Assembly: GCA_907163345.1 (NCBI GenBank)
Contig: CAJQUN010000003.1
Coordinates: 12,132,821 to 12,196,820 of the forward strand
DNA from: Haberlea rhodopensis
Lineage: Eukaryota; Streptophyta; Magnoliopsida; Lamiales; Gesneriaceae
Reading direction: 5' to 3'
Length of the DNA stretch: 64,000 bases
Part shown: one piece after another, positions 20,657 to 31,932 of the stretch
How the letters are laid out: every line of letters starts with the position of its first letter
How positions within the stretch are numbered: the stretch's first letter is position 1
Notes under the pieces: model-generated
Databases searched by the model: none
The model's input: the letters and a program-made list of their open reading frames with translations, nothing else
Told to the model about the DNA's origin: nothing
Translations under genes and position numbers: made by a program

Positions 20657-21080
20657 TAGGGGTGCTTATTGGCTTGACCCGGTCCGGTCCGGTCCGGACC
20701 GGAACCGGCCGGTTCCGGGTCCGTTAAGGACGGAACCGGTCCGATCCGGTAAGGAACCGGTCCGATCCGGTAAGGAACCAGATCGGGTCCGGTTCTGGGT
20801 TGGACCGATTCCAACCCGGAACCGGATTTTTCTTTTTTTATTTTTTTAAAAAAGGAAAAAACGAAGGGATTTATCGAAAAAAGAAAAATTTTAAAAAACA
20901 GATCCGGTTCCGGTTCAATCCGGAACCGGATCCGTTTGGTCCGAAACCGGTTTGATACCGAATCCGGAACGGTAGAACCGATCCGGTCCGGTATCAAACC
21001 GGTTCGGGACTGGTTAGTCCGGTTCCGATTTCGGACCGGACTAACCGGTCCGAATTAACCCGGCCCGTTAAGCACCCCTA
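20657..21080. mobile_element. hAT-type MITE rich in CCGG
   Basis: A 424-bp non-coding element with perfect 12-bp terminal inverted repeats (TAGGGGTGCTTA ... TAAGCACCCCTA) and an 8-bp target duplication aattatca (20649-20656 and 21081-21088). Both are hAT superfamily hallmarks. The body is packed with ggtccggt/ccgatccgg words that can fold on themselves, leaving an AT-rich centre at 20826-20898. Confidence 0.92.
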
Positions 21081-21088
21081 AATTATCA

Positions 21089-22485
21089 TAGTATCGCCCC
21101 ATACTAAACCAAAAGCATATTACCACGCTAACCCCCCTAATTGAAAAACAATCTACACAAATGTAACCAAAACCTAAACCTTAGCCTCCGAAATCATAAA
21201 ATCGAACGGAAGAACACTTACTGGATGTGAAATTTGCGACTTGCAATCGCCAAGAACAATGATTCAATTACAGAAGTGAAGGCTTCTGAATTTTGATTTT
21301 AAGATTCGAAAAATTGGAGAAATTCGAATATAGGAACTCCAACATTGAAAAACGATGCTTAGAAGGTTTAGATTAGGTTTTGTTTTTATTTTAATATTTT
21401 GAAAATTTTATTTTAGTCAAAAAAATTTAAATTGTATAATTAGCCCCAAAAGTATGACTTTTGTGTCCGATTTTTTAAATAAAAAAATATTGACGGACAT
21501 ACCACGTAACGTGTTCAGTCATGTGTCACAATATTATTTGAGATGTGTCGGTGTCCTCCAAATATTCGACAGTGCATCAAATATTTTTAAAAGTTCATGA
21601 ACATCATAGATTACCACATTACATTGTGGAAAGATCAATGAATATGTAAATGCAATGGAAAGAGATTAATTGAAGAATCTTCGAAATAGTGTGGTGAGGA
21701 TCCCAACACGTGATACCGGGTTTCAATCAGATAATCTGTCTCAATCTTATGCAAATAAGAATGTCCTTAACGATAGTGACGAGCTAACTACGAATAATAG
21801 ATCCGACTTCGATGAATTCCTAGATTAGTGTGTTCTGTTCACCCGTACTACTACAATTATTAAAGTAACACTAAGATAGCATTTGGAATGATCTTTTCTA
21901 CCAAAACCATGTTCATTGAATATCTACTTCTTCCATTAAGGTTTATGATCGAAGGAAAATTCTTCTATGTACACGATCCTGTCATGAACCAACATACATG
22001 AATTTATATCTATATGTATGTATATGTGTGTATGTGTGTTGGTGTTTACAGGACCCGATCAATATAAAAATAACCTATTATCGAACCATAACTTGAAAAA
22101 TTAAACACAACTGAAAAAAGTGTTTCCAATGGGGGCCTAAACATTGATTCGTAGGGAAACGAAGTGCGACATAAACAAATACATTTCTTTTTTCAAGATT
22201 GGTTTGGTTTTAATTTCAACTATTGAAATGTGACGGCACTAAGGCCCACACCCATGTGAAGTTTAATTTAGTTGCCACGTGAGAGGTTCCCTATAAGGGA
22301 TAGCTTTGTGTCATTATATCGGCTCAACTTGTATCTCAAATTCTCAACCATGTCCGATTCATATTTGTACTCGATTTGGACCTCATATATACCAACTCAA
22401 TGTTATATTATATATATATATATATATATTTATGTATCTTTCTGTGGAGAATTCATAATTGCCTTTTATATATATATATATTATT
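21089..22485. other. Intergenic DNA, no gene seen
   Basis: AT-rich, with a short tatg/tgtg simple repeat near 22008-22040 and an (at)n run near 22411-22430. No conserved coding frame recognised. Confidence 0.4.
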
Positions 22486-23061
22486 ACTATATAATAAGTG
22501 TCAAACACTTATTATAGTACTATTGTAATGAATAGTAATGAATAGTAATTACTATTCATTTTTTTTTTTCAATTTTTGTTGTTTTTTTTTAATTTTCGTT
22601 TTTCAATTTTTTTTTAATAAAATTTTTTTTGTTTTTAAATATTGTTGATGCTTGTGTTTGGCCTGAACCGATTAGGAAAAAATATATCTTAATTGATTTA
22701 TGTTGTTTTTTTTTAAATTTTGGTGTTTTAATTTTTTTTTAATAAAATTTTTTTTGTTTTTAAATATTGTTGATGCTTGTGTTTGGCCTGAACCGATTAG
22801 GAAAAAATATATCTTAATTGATTTATGTACGCAACTTCAAATTTTATTTTTTCAGTTTATATAATAAGATGAATATTATTTTTTTTTTAAAAAAGATAGA
22901 GTTGTCATTTGATTGTTTTTTCCCCATTCAATTATTATAGCATAGTCGTTTTTTAAAAAAAAATTGTTAAAATCAATCATTTGAATTGTTATATTTTTCG
23001 ATCAAATCAGGAAAAAATTGATCAACATGCTGGTACCTGTGCGGTGCCCAAAAAAAACTAG
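22486..23061 (+). mobile_element. Helitron-like element, 3' end well defined, 5' end uncertain
   Basis: The sequence ends with a hairpin (ggtacc 23032-23037, loop tgtgc, ggtgcc 23043-23048; one G-T pair), then a short A-run and CTAG at 23058-23061, followed by T. Hairpin plus CTRR and a T target base is the Helitron 3' signature. The left boundary is a guess at the palindrome tactatataataagtgt-caa-acacttattatagta near 22486-22521; no TC start was found. No coding capacity. Confidence 0.55.
22578..22827. repeat. 125-bp tandem duplication
   Basis: Two head-to-tail units, 125 bp apart, each ending with an almost identical stretch from attgttgatgcttgtg to aattgatttatg; the T-rich first halves differ slightly. 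It lies inside the Helitron-like element. Confidence 0.88.
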
Positions 23062-23386
23062 TATATACATGTGTGCGTGTGTGTTAAACCTTTTTAACTT
23101 GGTGTTATTAGTCCACCATCCTATGGTCAAAATTCATAAACTTGTTCTCCATTCAGTGTTGGTTTAAATGTATATAACCTTGATATCAGCCTACGTGTTG
23201 ATGTTTAAATTAGCACTGTTTGCACAGGACAACTATTTTTCCACATGTATATATCCTAAAAGCTAGAGAAAATCAAGAAGTAATAGTTCCCTCTTATGCT
23301 CAAATCTACTTTTCCTTGTATTTCAGACAGAAGAAAATTGCCGGACACATTGGTCGTCAAATTCCAACTGCAGAAATCCTGCAGAT
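23062..23386. other. Intergenic, includes the presumed 3' UTR of the FBT1-like gene
   Basis: About 325 bp directly downstream of the transporter stop codon on the minus strand. No other feature seen. Confidence 0.4.
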
Positions 23387-26300
23387 TCAGTTGGATTTCA
23401 TTTCAATGTCGCTATTTTCTTTAGCATCGGCATCCGAAGTATCTTGAGGAAGGAGGCCGAGCAGGGGCAGTGGTAGCAAAGAGCTAAGGTTGCACAGGAT
23501 TATGAGAGGAGCCAAGTTTTCGAAACTGTCCTTTGTGACACCAAACAGCTGAGTTAGTCCAGCTCCCATAAGGCCCCCAATGACACCCCCACCGTTGCAT
23601 ATGGACATGAGCGTCGCAAAGAGGGTTGCTTCCACGCCCTCTGGACATAATTTCGCAGCAAGTACTAGAACCGGCATGAATGAGGCCTGACAAGAAAACT
23701 CCACATTAAGAGTCCATTATGAATTCGACAAGAGAGATGATTTAGTTGTGTTTGGCAGGATCAAATGTTGTTTTAAAATCTGATGTTCAATGACGGGAAA
23801 AGGTACCTGACTGAGAACTGTTAATATCAACGAATCGCCAATAGCAAACCACTCATCACTTATACCAAACTGCCGATTTAATCCAGTAACAAGTAAAACC
23901 TACAAGAAAGTAAAAAGAAATTCAATTCAAATGCATAACATGAGTCAAAAGACGAAAATAATATACTGATGCATAAAAAATCATACTTGAGTCATCCCAA
24001 GAGCAGAACCAATGAGAGTAGTTGCCAGAAATATCTTCCGCAAAGGGACACTTTTCAAGAAACCATTATAGAGACCAACACCAACAAGGGATGCGACTGA
24101 AGTTACAAGCTTTACACGGCCCAGAAACTCAGGCGTAAAACCAAGTCTATTTGTCCTGGAAACAGAAAACTTCAAGTTCAGAGTTATCGGCAAATAGAAA
24201 ATTGAGGGGATGATGAAATCAAGTACTCCAAAACCCGAATCAACATACGTGAAGTAAAACATGGCGGAATCAGAATGTGGAGTTGCTTGCCATAGGAAAA
24301 TGAACACGGTGGGAAGAAATACATTGGGCTGCTTAACGGTATCCCACAATTGAATCATACTATGTTTTGAGGTTTGAACAAACACGGAATTACCCCCCAA
24401 CAAAAGATTCTGTCCTCTAGCTGAGCCAAGAACTGGCTGCTCTTTAACAAGAACAGCAACTGCAGATGTTATCAGTGGAAGCATAGCTGTTAGTCCAAAG
24501 ACAAACCTGCGAGTTTTAAGTGTATTGAGCCAGAGGAAGCAACGTGATAAAAAAGATAAAAGAACAAGTATAGAATGCATGGCATACCTAACACCATAAG
24601 CACCCACCAAGGAGCCGCTAAAGTAGGAACTTACAATTCCACCGAAAGCTGAGGAACCCCAGCATAAAGACTGAAGAGATCCTGATGTGCTTTGTGATTC
24701 ACCACGAGCCCTCTCCACTACCATTGAGTCCACGACCTGCAAGATTTTTTTTTCTTAACAGGCTTATGAATATTAAATGACATTCGAAGAACAACAACGT
24801 CACATAGTAATGCCTCTGAAACTCTAATTTTGAGCTCATAAATTAGATATATGAGAAATTGGCCAGAATGGCTTCCACACGACACATTTTGGACTCAGCA
24901 AAGCACAATCACATGTCGCACTAACATAATACATCGATAAACTCATTAAAGAAATGAAACTCACAAACATACTTTGGCCAGTTCAAACTACAATTTCTAT
25001 CCCCATTACTAGATTTAAATAACAAGCATGAGGACAGTCATTTTATCTATCTCCAAAATTAAAGGGGAAAAGTACTAACAACGTCTGAAAATGCGACAGA
25101 AAGAGATCCAAGAAGTATGCAGAAGGCAACGCCATATTTGCTCTCAACAAAGGTGGCCATCAAAGCCCATGAGAGAGCTCCCAGAAGTCCAGAAAGAACC
25201 AAATATGACCTTCTTCGATACCCAAAAAGTGGGATGGAATCACTACAGCAATCCATCAGAGAAAGGATTAGGAAATTATTGACACAAAAAAGTAAAAAAT
25301 GAGAAGCTCAATAATCAACGAGTTAATACTCACCTGATGAAACCATAAAGTGGCTTAACAAGCCATGGCAACGCTGAGACACCAGATATGACAGCTGTCT
25401 AGTCAACCATGCAAAGATAAATACTTCATATGTTTGACAGGAAAACTAAAAGAAACAATATTGTTTTCAAACCATAATCAATCAACGCATGAAATAAATA
25501 TCTCCAAACTAGTATTTTACATCATGGCACTTCCGCAATCACATGTGTCAGCTACTCAAAATAATGCGTACAAGCATTCAAATTATATAGAGAGTTACTA
25601 AATCATATCAAAATAATGTAAACTAATATTAGTGAATAGACATAATCATGCAGTAACAATATATACAAAAAGAATCATGTTATGGCTGCAACTTAAATAA
25701 TATAAGTTTCCATTTTGTTCCTAGTACAGATGTGACAAGTAAAAACAATTTTGAAAAGTACAGACAAAAAAATACAAATTTTAAATTCACTGATTTATTC
25801 ATTTCCAAAATCCACATAAAGTTTTGACTGTTAGCACGTCCATCCATAAACTGAGACCTAATCTAACAAATATGATTACCTCAGCAGGGTCCAAATGGAG
25901 CTCATCTTTTAAGTAAAAACTGACTGCAAGCCTAGAGAGGCCCAGAACACCTTGGACAAAATATACCATAGCAACTGCAATATTATCCGGGGTTAAGTCC
26001 GCCCCAAATAATCGGATGGACTTTATAGAATATTGTTTTTTGCGAACGCCAGTGTTACTGGATGAGGTGGATTCTTCATCTACTTTGGTTATCAATGTTT
26101 CCCCTTTCCCTACAAATTAATGAACAACAGGGATGAGAGGAGAGGGGGAGAAGATGAAACTTGAAGCAATAACTTACATAGAGCTTTTAGAAAATAATCT
26201 GCAAAAAATAATGCAACAGAGACATAGTAGCATCACTTGCAAAGAGAAATAGAGATAATCTACTGCCAAAACCACCGATGTACATGTGTTTTCACAAAAG

Positions 26301-27458
26301 TGTCAAATTCTCTTGGAATGGCGAGTACCACTACGAGATTGCTATGGAACAGTCGTGCATAGCTATTAGAAGAGGAAGGCTCTTTAACGCATATAAATCG
26401 TAGCGCTTAGTCGCATGCGGTAAAACAAGTCACACGCCTTATTAAAGTGGTCCACCCTAAGGGATAATATTGAAGAATTTAAATGTCAGAAGAAAATTTC
26501 AATGCACATAATCTATTATTTACGTTATAAATTATCAACAAACAAACATTCATTAATCTACAAGATAAATAAAAAAATATTATCTGAAATCTTTCACATC
26601 GAATTTACTAATACTACATTTTTTGCGTGCTTATTAGGCGCTTTGAACCTTCAATGTGCACCAAGATTGGAGCTTCATAGCTAAGGCATGCACTTCCTTC
26701 AACGGATGTGCCCCTAGCTCGTATTGAGGCACAGGGCTTAGCCTCACATTCGGTGAAGCACACATCTTATGATCTTTTCATGTTATTGGCATCTCCACCA
26801 ACTCAATCTAACAAATAAAAGATACATTCTTCATTCCTAATTAATTCATGTTTCCAACTTCTAAAAGTTGAAGATCATCACAGTTAGAATATGATCAGCA
26901 AAGAAGCCAAGAAGAACAAGAGATTTTCTTTCTTTCTTTCTTTCTTTCTTTCTTTTTTTATCCGATCTGACGATTCATAATAAACAAGAGTATCAGATTC
27001 TCATCTTCCTTGAGACAACTTAATTCCAGTTCGAATTACCTTTTCGCATTTAGCAGTAGATGAAAGCTGCAAATCACTTCTTATCCTAAAAAAATTCTAA
27101 CCTTTCGTTCTCAGATAACTCCAATAACACAGAACACTAGCCAACAAAAGCGAATAACAAATCATTACTTAACAAGATGCTACCTTTAATAAATCCGAAA
27201 TGGACACACAAACACAAAAAAACACGACTTACGATATCTGGAATCTAACAAGGGTTCAGACTCTAAGTCAACGCGGAGAGAGGTGGATGGAAAGGGTACG
27301 GGAGCAGTCATATCGGAATACGGCGGCGGCTTACGTCGGGGCCCACGGCGGATGGCGGAAGGTGTGTAATAGCTGAAGCGAAGGGAGAGGGAGCGAAAGG
27401 AGAAAATAGAATTTCGTGAGGGTAAAATTGGAAATGGGATTTGACTTATGGCTGCCAT
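23387..27458 (-). CDS. FBT1: Plastid folate-biopterin transporter, FBT1-like (9 coding exons)
   Basis: Spliced gene for a folate-biopterin transporter (BT1/FBT family, major facilitator type, normally 12 membrane helices) in the plastid envelope, closest from memory to Arabidopsis FBT1. Coding exons on the minus strand: 27458-27233, 26109-25880, 25398-25334, 25242-25080, 24737-24588, 24506-24250, 24155-23987, 23899-23807, 23686-23387. All junctions have GT-AG introns and keep frame, giving 1653 bases (550 residues), close to the ~560 of FBT1. Exon 1 encodes a Ser/Arg-rich transit-peptide-like start. Conserved blocks include PLFGYRRRSYLVLSGLLGA, ERARGESQS, SVPLRKIFL and LPLPLLGLLP. No frameshift or premature stop seen, so it is probably functional. 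Intron 1 (1.1 kb) contains a ttct microsatellite. Confidence 0.95.
26924..26957. repeat. ttct microsatellite in FBT1 intron 1
   Basis: About six consecutive ttct units followed by a T-run. Confidence 0.9.
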
Positions 27459-27907
27459 TTCATAAATAAAGTTTTGCTCGGAAATGAGTCGTTGGAGTCG
27501 AAAAAGTGTCTCAACGAAGCTGGAAAAGGATACGAAAGGACAAAATTAACCCTACTGAGTGCTGACTTGAGTGCCAAGTGTTGGTAATAATCACCAAGAA
27601 GTGCGAGTCACGTAGAAGAGCCACGAAATCTGGTTCGGTGGCCCAATGTAATTGTCTCTTTTCATTTATTATTATATTATATTATTATTATAATATAATA
27701 TTACTATACCAAAGATAAATAATTAACAATATATAAGCGCGCTAAAATTGTCGGTGATTACAATGCATTTGTTGATCTTATTTACGAGAATACCACTGGC
27801 TTTTCTATTCCCATTAAATCTACCGCTTAATTTGCTGCAAAGTCTCGCCATTTCCAGCTAGCTTTTCCCATCTCCCGACTCCGACCCAGCTGCATCAGAA
27901 GCAGAAG
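27459..27907. promoter_or_regulatory. Upstream region of FBT1, possibly bidirectional
   Basis: About 450 bp between the FBT1 start codon (minus strand) and a small frame on the plus strand. It contains an AT-rich block (27664-27712). It should hold the FBT1 promoter; no TATA box was assigned. Confidence 0.4.
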
Positions 27908-28093
27908 ATGAGAACCCAGCTAGCCAGCTGCACCCTCAAGAGTCAGCCTCCCAGAAGAGTCACTACCAAAGCCCCCCACAATCAGATCCACCTCCGTCTC
28001 TTCCGCTTCTTCTCCTACGAACACGCCGCCGCGTTGGTGATCCACCAAATAATCACTCTGCACGGGGATGACGTCAAACTCACGGGCCTCTGA
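27908..28093 (+). CDS. Possible small protein or first exon, unrecognised
   Basis: A 61-codon frame, basic at the N-terminus, with unusually high GC for its surroundings. Its stop is followed closely by acaacag-gtaagg (near 28104), a strong splice donor, so this may be the first exon of a transcript in which the frame is untranslated or an upstream ORF. It starts 450 bp from the FBT1 start in divergent orientation. I do not recognise the protein. Confidence 0.3.
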   Translation: MRTQLASCTLKSQPPRRVTTKAPHNQIHLRLFRFFSYEHAAALVIHQIITLHGDDVKLTGL

Positions 28094-29729
28094 GCCTACA
28101 ACAGGTAAGGAACAATGTTTGTGATTTGTGTTGAAGAAACTAAGTTTGGCGGGACTGTGGAATTTCTCTCCCTTTCTTGCTGTTCTGCTATTTTGTTTTC
28201 TTCCTCAAATTACAAGCTCTTCTAGATATGACTGAGGATGATGGTTGGTTTCATTAACATGGATAAAGAATTTGGTTTGTTTTTTAAATCTGGGTGGTGA
28301 AATGTGGTGCCTGATTCATGAGGTTTGAGATGTAAGCAATTTGTGGAAGAACAGTGGATGTTGGATTTTGACTTGGGACATGAAGATTAATGTATCGTAT
28401 TAAATACAAGCCATCGCTGTTCATCAATTCAGATAAATTACACTGCTCCTTTCTTCCTCATTTTGCCGTTGAATCCACCAATGTTATGTCTTCTCCTTTC
28501 TCCTTCGCCGCCCAGCTTCGCCAATCATCTGGGTTTCCATAAAATCGATCCTTTGCTTTTTCTCTTCTTTGTTCCATCGATAATCGGCCTGCTCCTCTTG
28601 CTCCGCTCTCGATTTCTTTTCCTCCTCGCTTCCACAATTAACATTTTCTTCTCCGCTACTCTGTCACCCAGCTCATGCGTCTCCTTCTATCTCGAATTTC
28701 TCAGTTAACGATATTCATTGGAGCTTCCGTCTTCCTACTGAAAGGTTTGATTGTTTTCAATTTAACATTCTTGTTCGAGTTTTTTCTCCCCCATCGTTAC
28801 CTACATACACTTGTGGTTTCACACTGTTATTTGATTTTCCAATTGAAGTTCGATTTTTTCACTTGCATTTTATTGGAGGTTTTACAGCTCGATTGCTTCA
28901 CTTGAGCTTTTTTGTTCCTTTCCGTTGAACATGAAACAACGTATGGTTCGTGATTTTTTCTTGATTTTCTACGTTAACGATATGCATTGGGGTTTTTTGT
29001 CTTTCTTCTGAAATGTTCGATTGTTCTCGGTTTCAGATCTTCGTATGTTTTTTTGTTGATGTCGTTACTTTATATACTTGTTCTTTACCAGATTGCGCTT
29101 CTTCTCTTCCTGTTTAAGGTTTGTTTGCGTTTTGTTTTATTTGATTTAATTTGCTATTTTCTTCACGGTTTCTCTCGCTCACTCCTTCTCCTTCAGCGAT
29201 TTGTCGTCGATTTCCTTCGCCTTTTGTCATAACTTACGGCTCTCTTTATCTGTCATAATTATTGCATAGGGTGGGAGTCTTGGCTCGTTTTCATCCGAGA
29301 TTTGTAGGCTGCTGCAATGGGAGGATTTTTGGCTTTTGTTAAATGATTTTCTTGTTGGTTGTGTGCTACCTGATATTTGATTCTCAATCCACTGTTGCAA
29401 CAAACTATAGCCATCTGTTGACTTATTGGGCGTCTAATACATTGACACCATCACGAGTCAATGGGAAACTTAGTTGTTATTTTTTTTTTTTTTTCAATTG
29501 CCAATCCTTCGTTTTAGTTCATGATAAGTATCACATATCCAGATTTTGAGTTGGTATTGCCTCCACAATATGGAGTGAGCCAATTTAATTACCTCCATCA
29601 CCTTTGTATGGTGTTGCGCCTGCATCATTTGGTTGTCCAACATGTGTTTATATGTCTCTTTTTTCATCAACATGCTGACTTTGACTTCAGCATTTTGTAC
29701 TGACTGGCTTTTTCTTGTTTCATTTCCAG
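28094..29729. other. T/C-rich non-coding stretch, intron- or UTR-like
   Basis: No protein recognised. The region 28440-29260 is unusually rich in T and C on the plus strand, as in long plant 5' UTRs or introns. It lies between the strong splice donor near 28104 and the cysteine synthase exons, and may be part of one chimeric transcript (inference). Confidence 0.4.
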
Positions 29730-30656
29730 ATATCAAGTGATGAAGCAGTTGAAACTGCGAAGCAATTAGCTCTTCAAGAGTGGTTATTGGTAAGTGCTTC
29801 ATGATATCTGGGAGGGTAGGAATGATACTTATATAGACATAGAAATAAGCTTTCTAACATTAATATTTATTTTCACGTGCCTTTTTGAACATTGATGTAT
29901 GTAAGATATAGGTGCCAGGGGATGGGGGCCTGCTATATCATTTTGGTAGGGTGTGTTTGGAAATAATATAAGTTATATCTTTCTCTTGCATGCTTCGTGT
30001 AAAACTAGGCCAGAGTCTAGGTAAATAGTTATTTTAACTTATTGACAGTTGTGATAATATGCCATTTTTATTTGTATAAGCTTGTACTTGGTTGCTCCGA
30101 AGATATTTGACATAAATATGAGATTAGAAAATATTGATTAATGAATTCAAGGCATGAGTATTGTTTTCTCTCAACATGGTGACATATAAGAGGTGCATTC
30201 CATTGAAACACTGTACAGAATGATAAACTCAAAAGTTTTGGAGTAACAGGGCCTGGAATCCTTCACGCCTTATGTATTTGTTTATGATTTAAAAGAACCA
30301 CACATGTGCTTACATAGTCTTTTGAATTATTTAATTAGTTTATTTTGACAAAACTTGAAGTATTGTAGTTGATTAGATCATGTGAACACATGCTTGGGTG
30401 TTGTAAATACATCTGCGAAGTTAATCAATCAAATCATTTGGAGTGGAAGACATGATACAAAACATAATTATGGTGTATGCGGAACTTTTTGAAGGGTGTT
30501 GTTTTCCAAGTTTTTGATTAAGTGAACCGGAATGCTACAGTTTATGAATTTTTGTTAATTATTAATGTTTACCAGGTGGGAATATCTTCTGGAGCAGCAG
30601 CTGCTGCTGCTATTAAGGTTGGAAAGAGGCCTGAAAATGCTGGCAAACTTATAGCG
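29730..30656 (+). pseudogene. Cysteine synthase (O-acetylserine thiol-lyase) gene fragment, two exons
   Basis: Exon 29730-29789 (ISSDEAVETAKQLALQ...) and exon 30576-30656 (VGISSGAAAAAAIK..., KRPENAGKL) have intact acceptors and donors and join in frame across a 786-bp intron. They match the C-terminal third of plant O-acetylserine(thiol)lyase, including the GISSGAA segment near the PLP cofactor. The earlier exons, with the PLP lysine, and the final exon are missing, and a Trp replaces the usual Gly in ALQEWLL. It is a captured or truncated fragment, consistent with the Helitron 3' end 690 bp downstream. Confidence 0.88.
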
Positions 30657-31311
30657 GTATGTTGATTGTTGAGCAAGCCTGCTCTTCTACTGTTACTGTT
30701 GCTCCATCTATTTGATTCGAAATTGGTATAAAAAAATTTCAAAGTGCTAATTTGGCCTACAAGAATACGTTAAATAGCTTGAGGTGTAGGGTAGTACAAC
30801 ATCCAATATATATGCATGTGCAGTTGATATTCGTGTTGATATAATTGTATTCAATTTTTTGAAGTTGCTATAATTGGGAATGACTTCTATCTCTTGGTTT
30901 TTGAGTTCTGATTGTTTATGATGTACTTGTATTCCTTGGGCAATAGCTAATATACCTCAACCGAGAAACAAACCACATTTGGATTGCACAATATATGTTC
31001 TTTAAACGAAATTCTTGAGGGAGTGATAATTTCAGCACTTTCATATTAAAAAAAGTACCGATGACAACTTATTTTGTTCTATACGTCAATTTGTTTCCAT
31101 GCATATCAAACTCTACTATTTTACATCAACACAAAAGCATTTGAAATCACTTCCTAATTATGAACTTGATTTAAATCCCTTCTCCAGCTCCACAATATGT
31201 CTCTTCTTCTTGTCTATCCTTGGATTCATGATCCTTATGTTCAAAATCATTTAATTAACTTTTATGATTGCATTCGTGTAATATAGGTACTTATTTTGTT
31301 CGAGAATTACT
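30657..31311. other. Sequence between the cysteine synthase exon and the Helitron end
   Basis: AT-rich. The missing last exon of cysteine synthase was looked for and not seen. Confidence 0.5.
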
Positions 31312-31342
31312 CGTCGCGCAGTGCGCGACGGGCGTTACCTAG
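31312..31342 (+). mobile_element. Helitron 3' terminus
   Basis: A perfect 8-bp stem (cgtcgcgc 31312-31319, loop agt, gcgcgacg 31323-31330), eight further bases (ggcgttac) and CTAG ending at 31342, followed by T. This is the canonical Helitron 3' end. The element therefore extends leftwards and plausibly contains the cysteine synthase exons; its 5' end was not identified. Confidence 0.8.
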
Positions 31343-31406
31343 TTATTATATACAACTCAAACATTGTAAATTAATATTTTATGCAGATTAACTACAACAA
31401 TCGTGT

Positions 31407-31523
31407 CTATTTTTAACTTTGATTTATATATAGAAATAATATTGTCAGAACAATTATTGTTGTTTTCAGAATAATTTTATATTTACAATAACATTTCCCA
31501 TAAATAAATCAAAGTTAAAATAG
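31407..31523. repeat. Foldback repeat (MITE-like)
   Basis: Arms of ~23 bp, ctatttttaactttgatttat and its inverted copy ending aaaatag, with a perfect 17-bp core, about 117 bp end to end. No target duplication found. Confidence 0.55.
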
Positions 31524-31932
31524 AGCAACTAGAACTAAGTCTGTATTAATTAAACCGAAATTCATAAAATACCAATAGTTTCCTAACTTGAAGGTTTTCT
31601 TATATAAATATGAATTTTATTTAAAAGTTGATTTTTTATGCTAGGAACGAAGTATGAGCGTAAACTTTTTGACCTTATTTACAATATCTATATTTACTTT
31701 ATTGCATCGAAAAAATATTTTAAGCTTCTTAATTATATAGATGAATTTTTTTGGAACAACCACTACCACCACCATAACTAAGCATTTAATCCCAATGAAT
31801 TTGAATATGCTACATAAACAATAAAATGAATCAAAGCGGGTCGCGCACATGCATCCACCAAGAACTTCTTTCGATCAGAACATCCTCATTGATCCATTTG
31901 GAATCCAAATCTTTATATATAACACGGGGTAA

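Noticed and set aside
23387..27458. Intron 4 donor at GTTGTT (exon end 25083)
   Set aside because: The GTTAGT three bases further keeps the frame, is closer to consensus and gives the third Val that I recall in FBT1.
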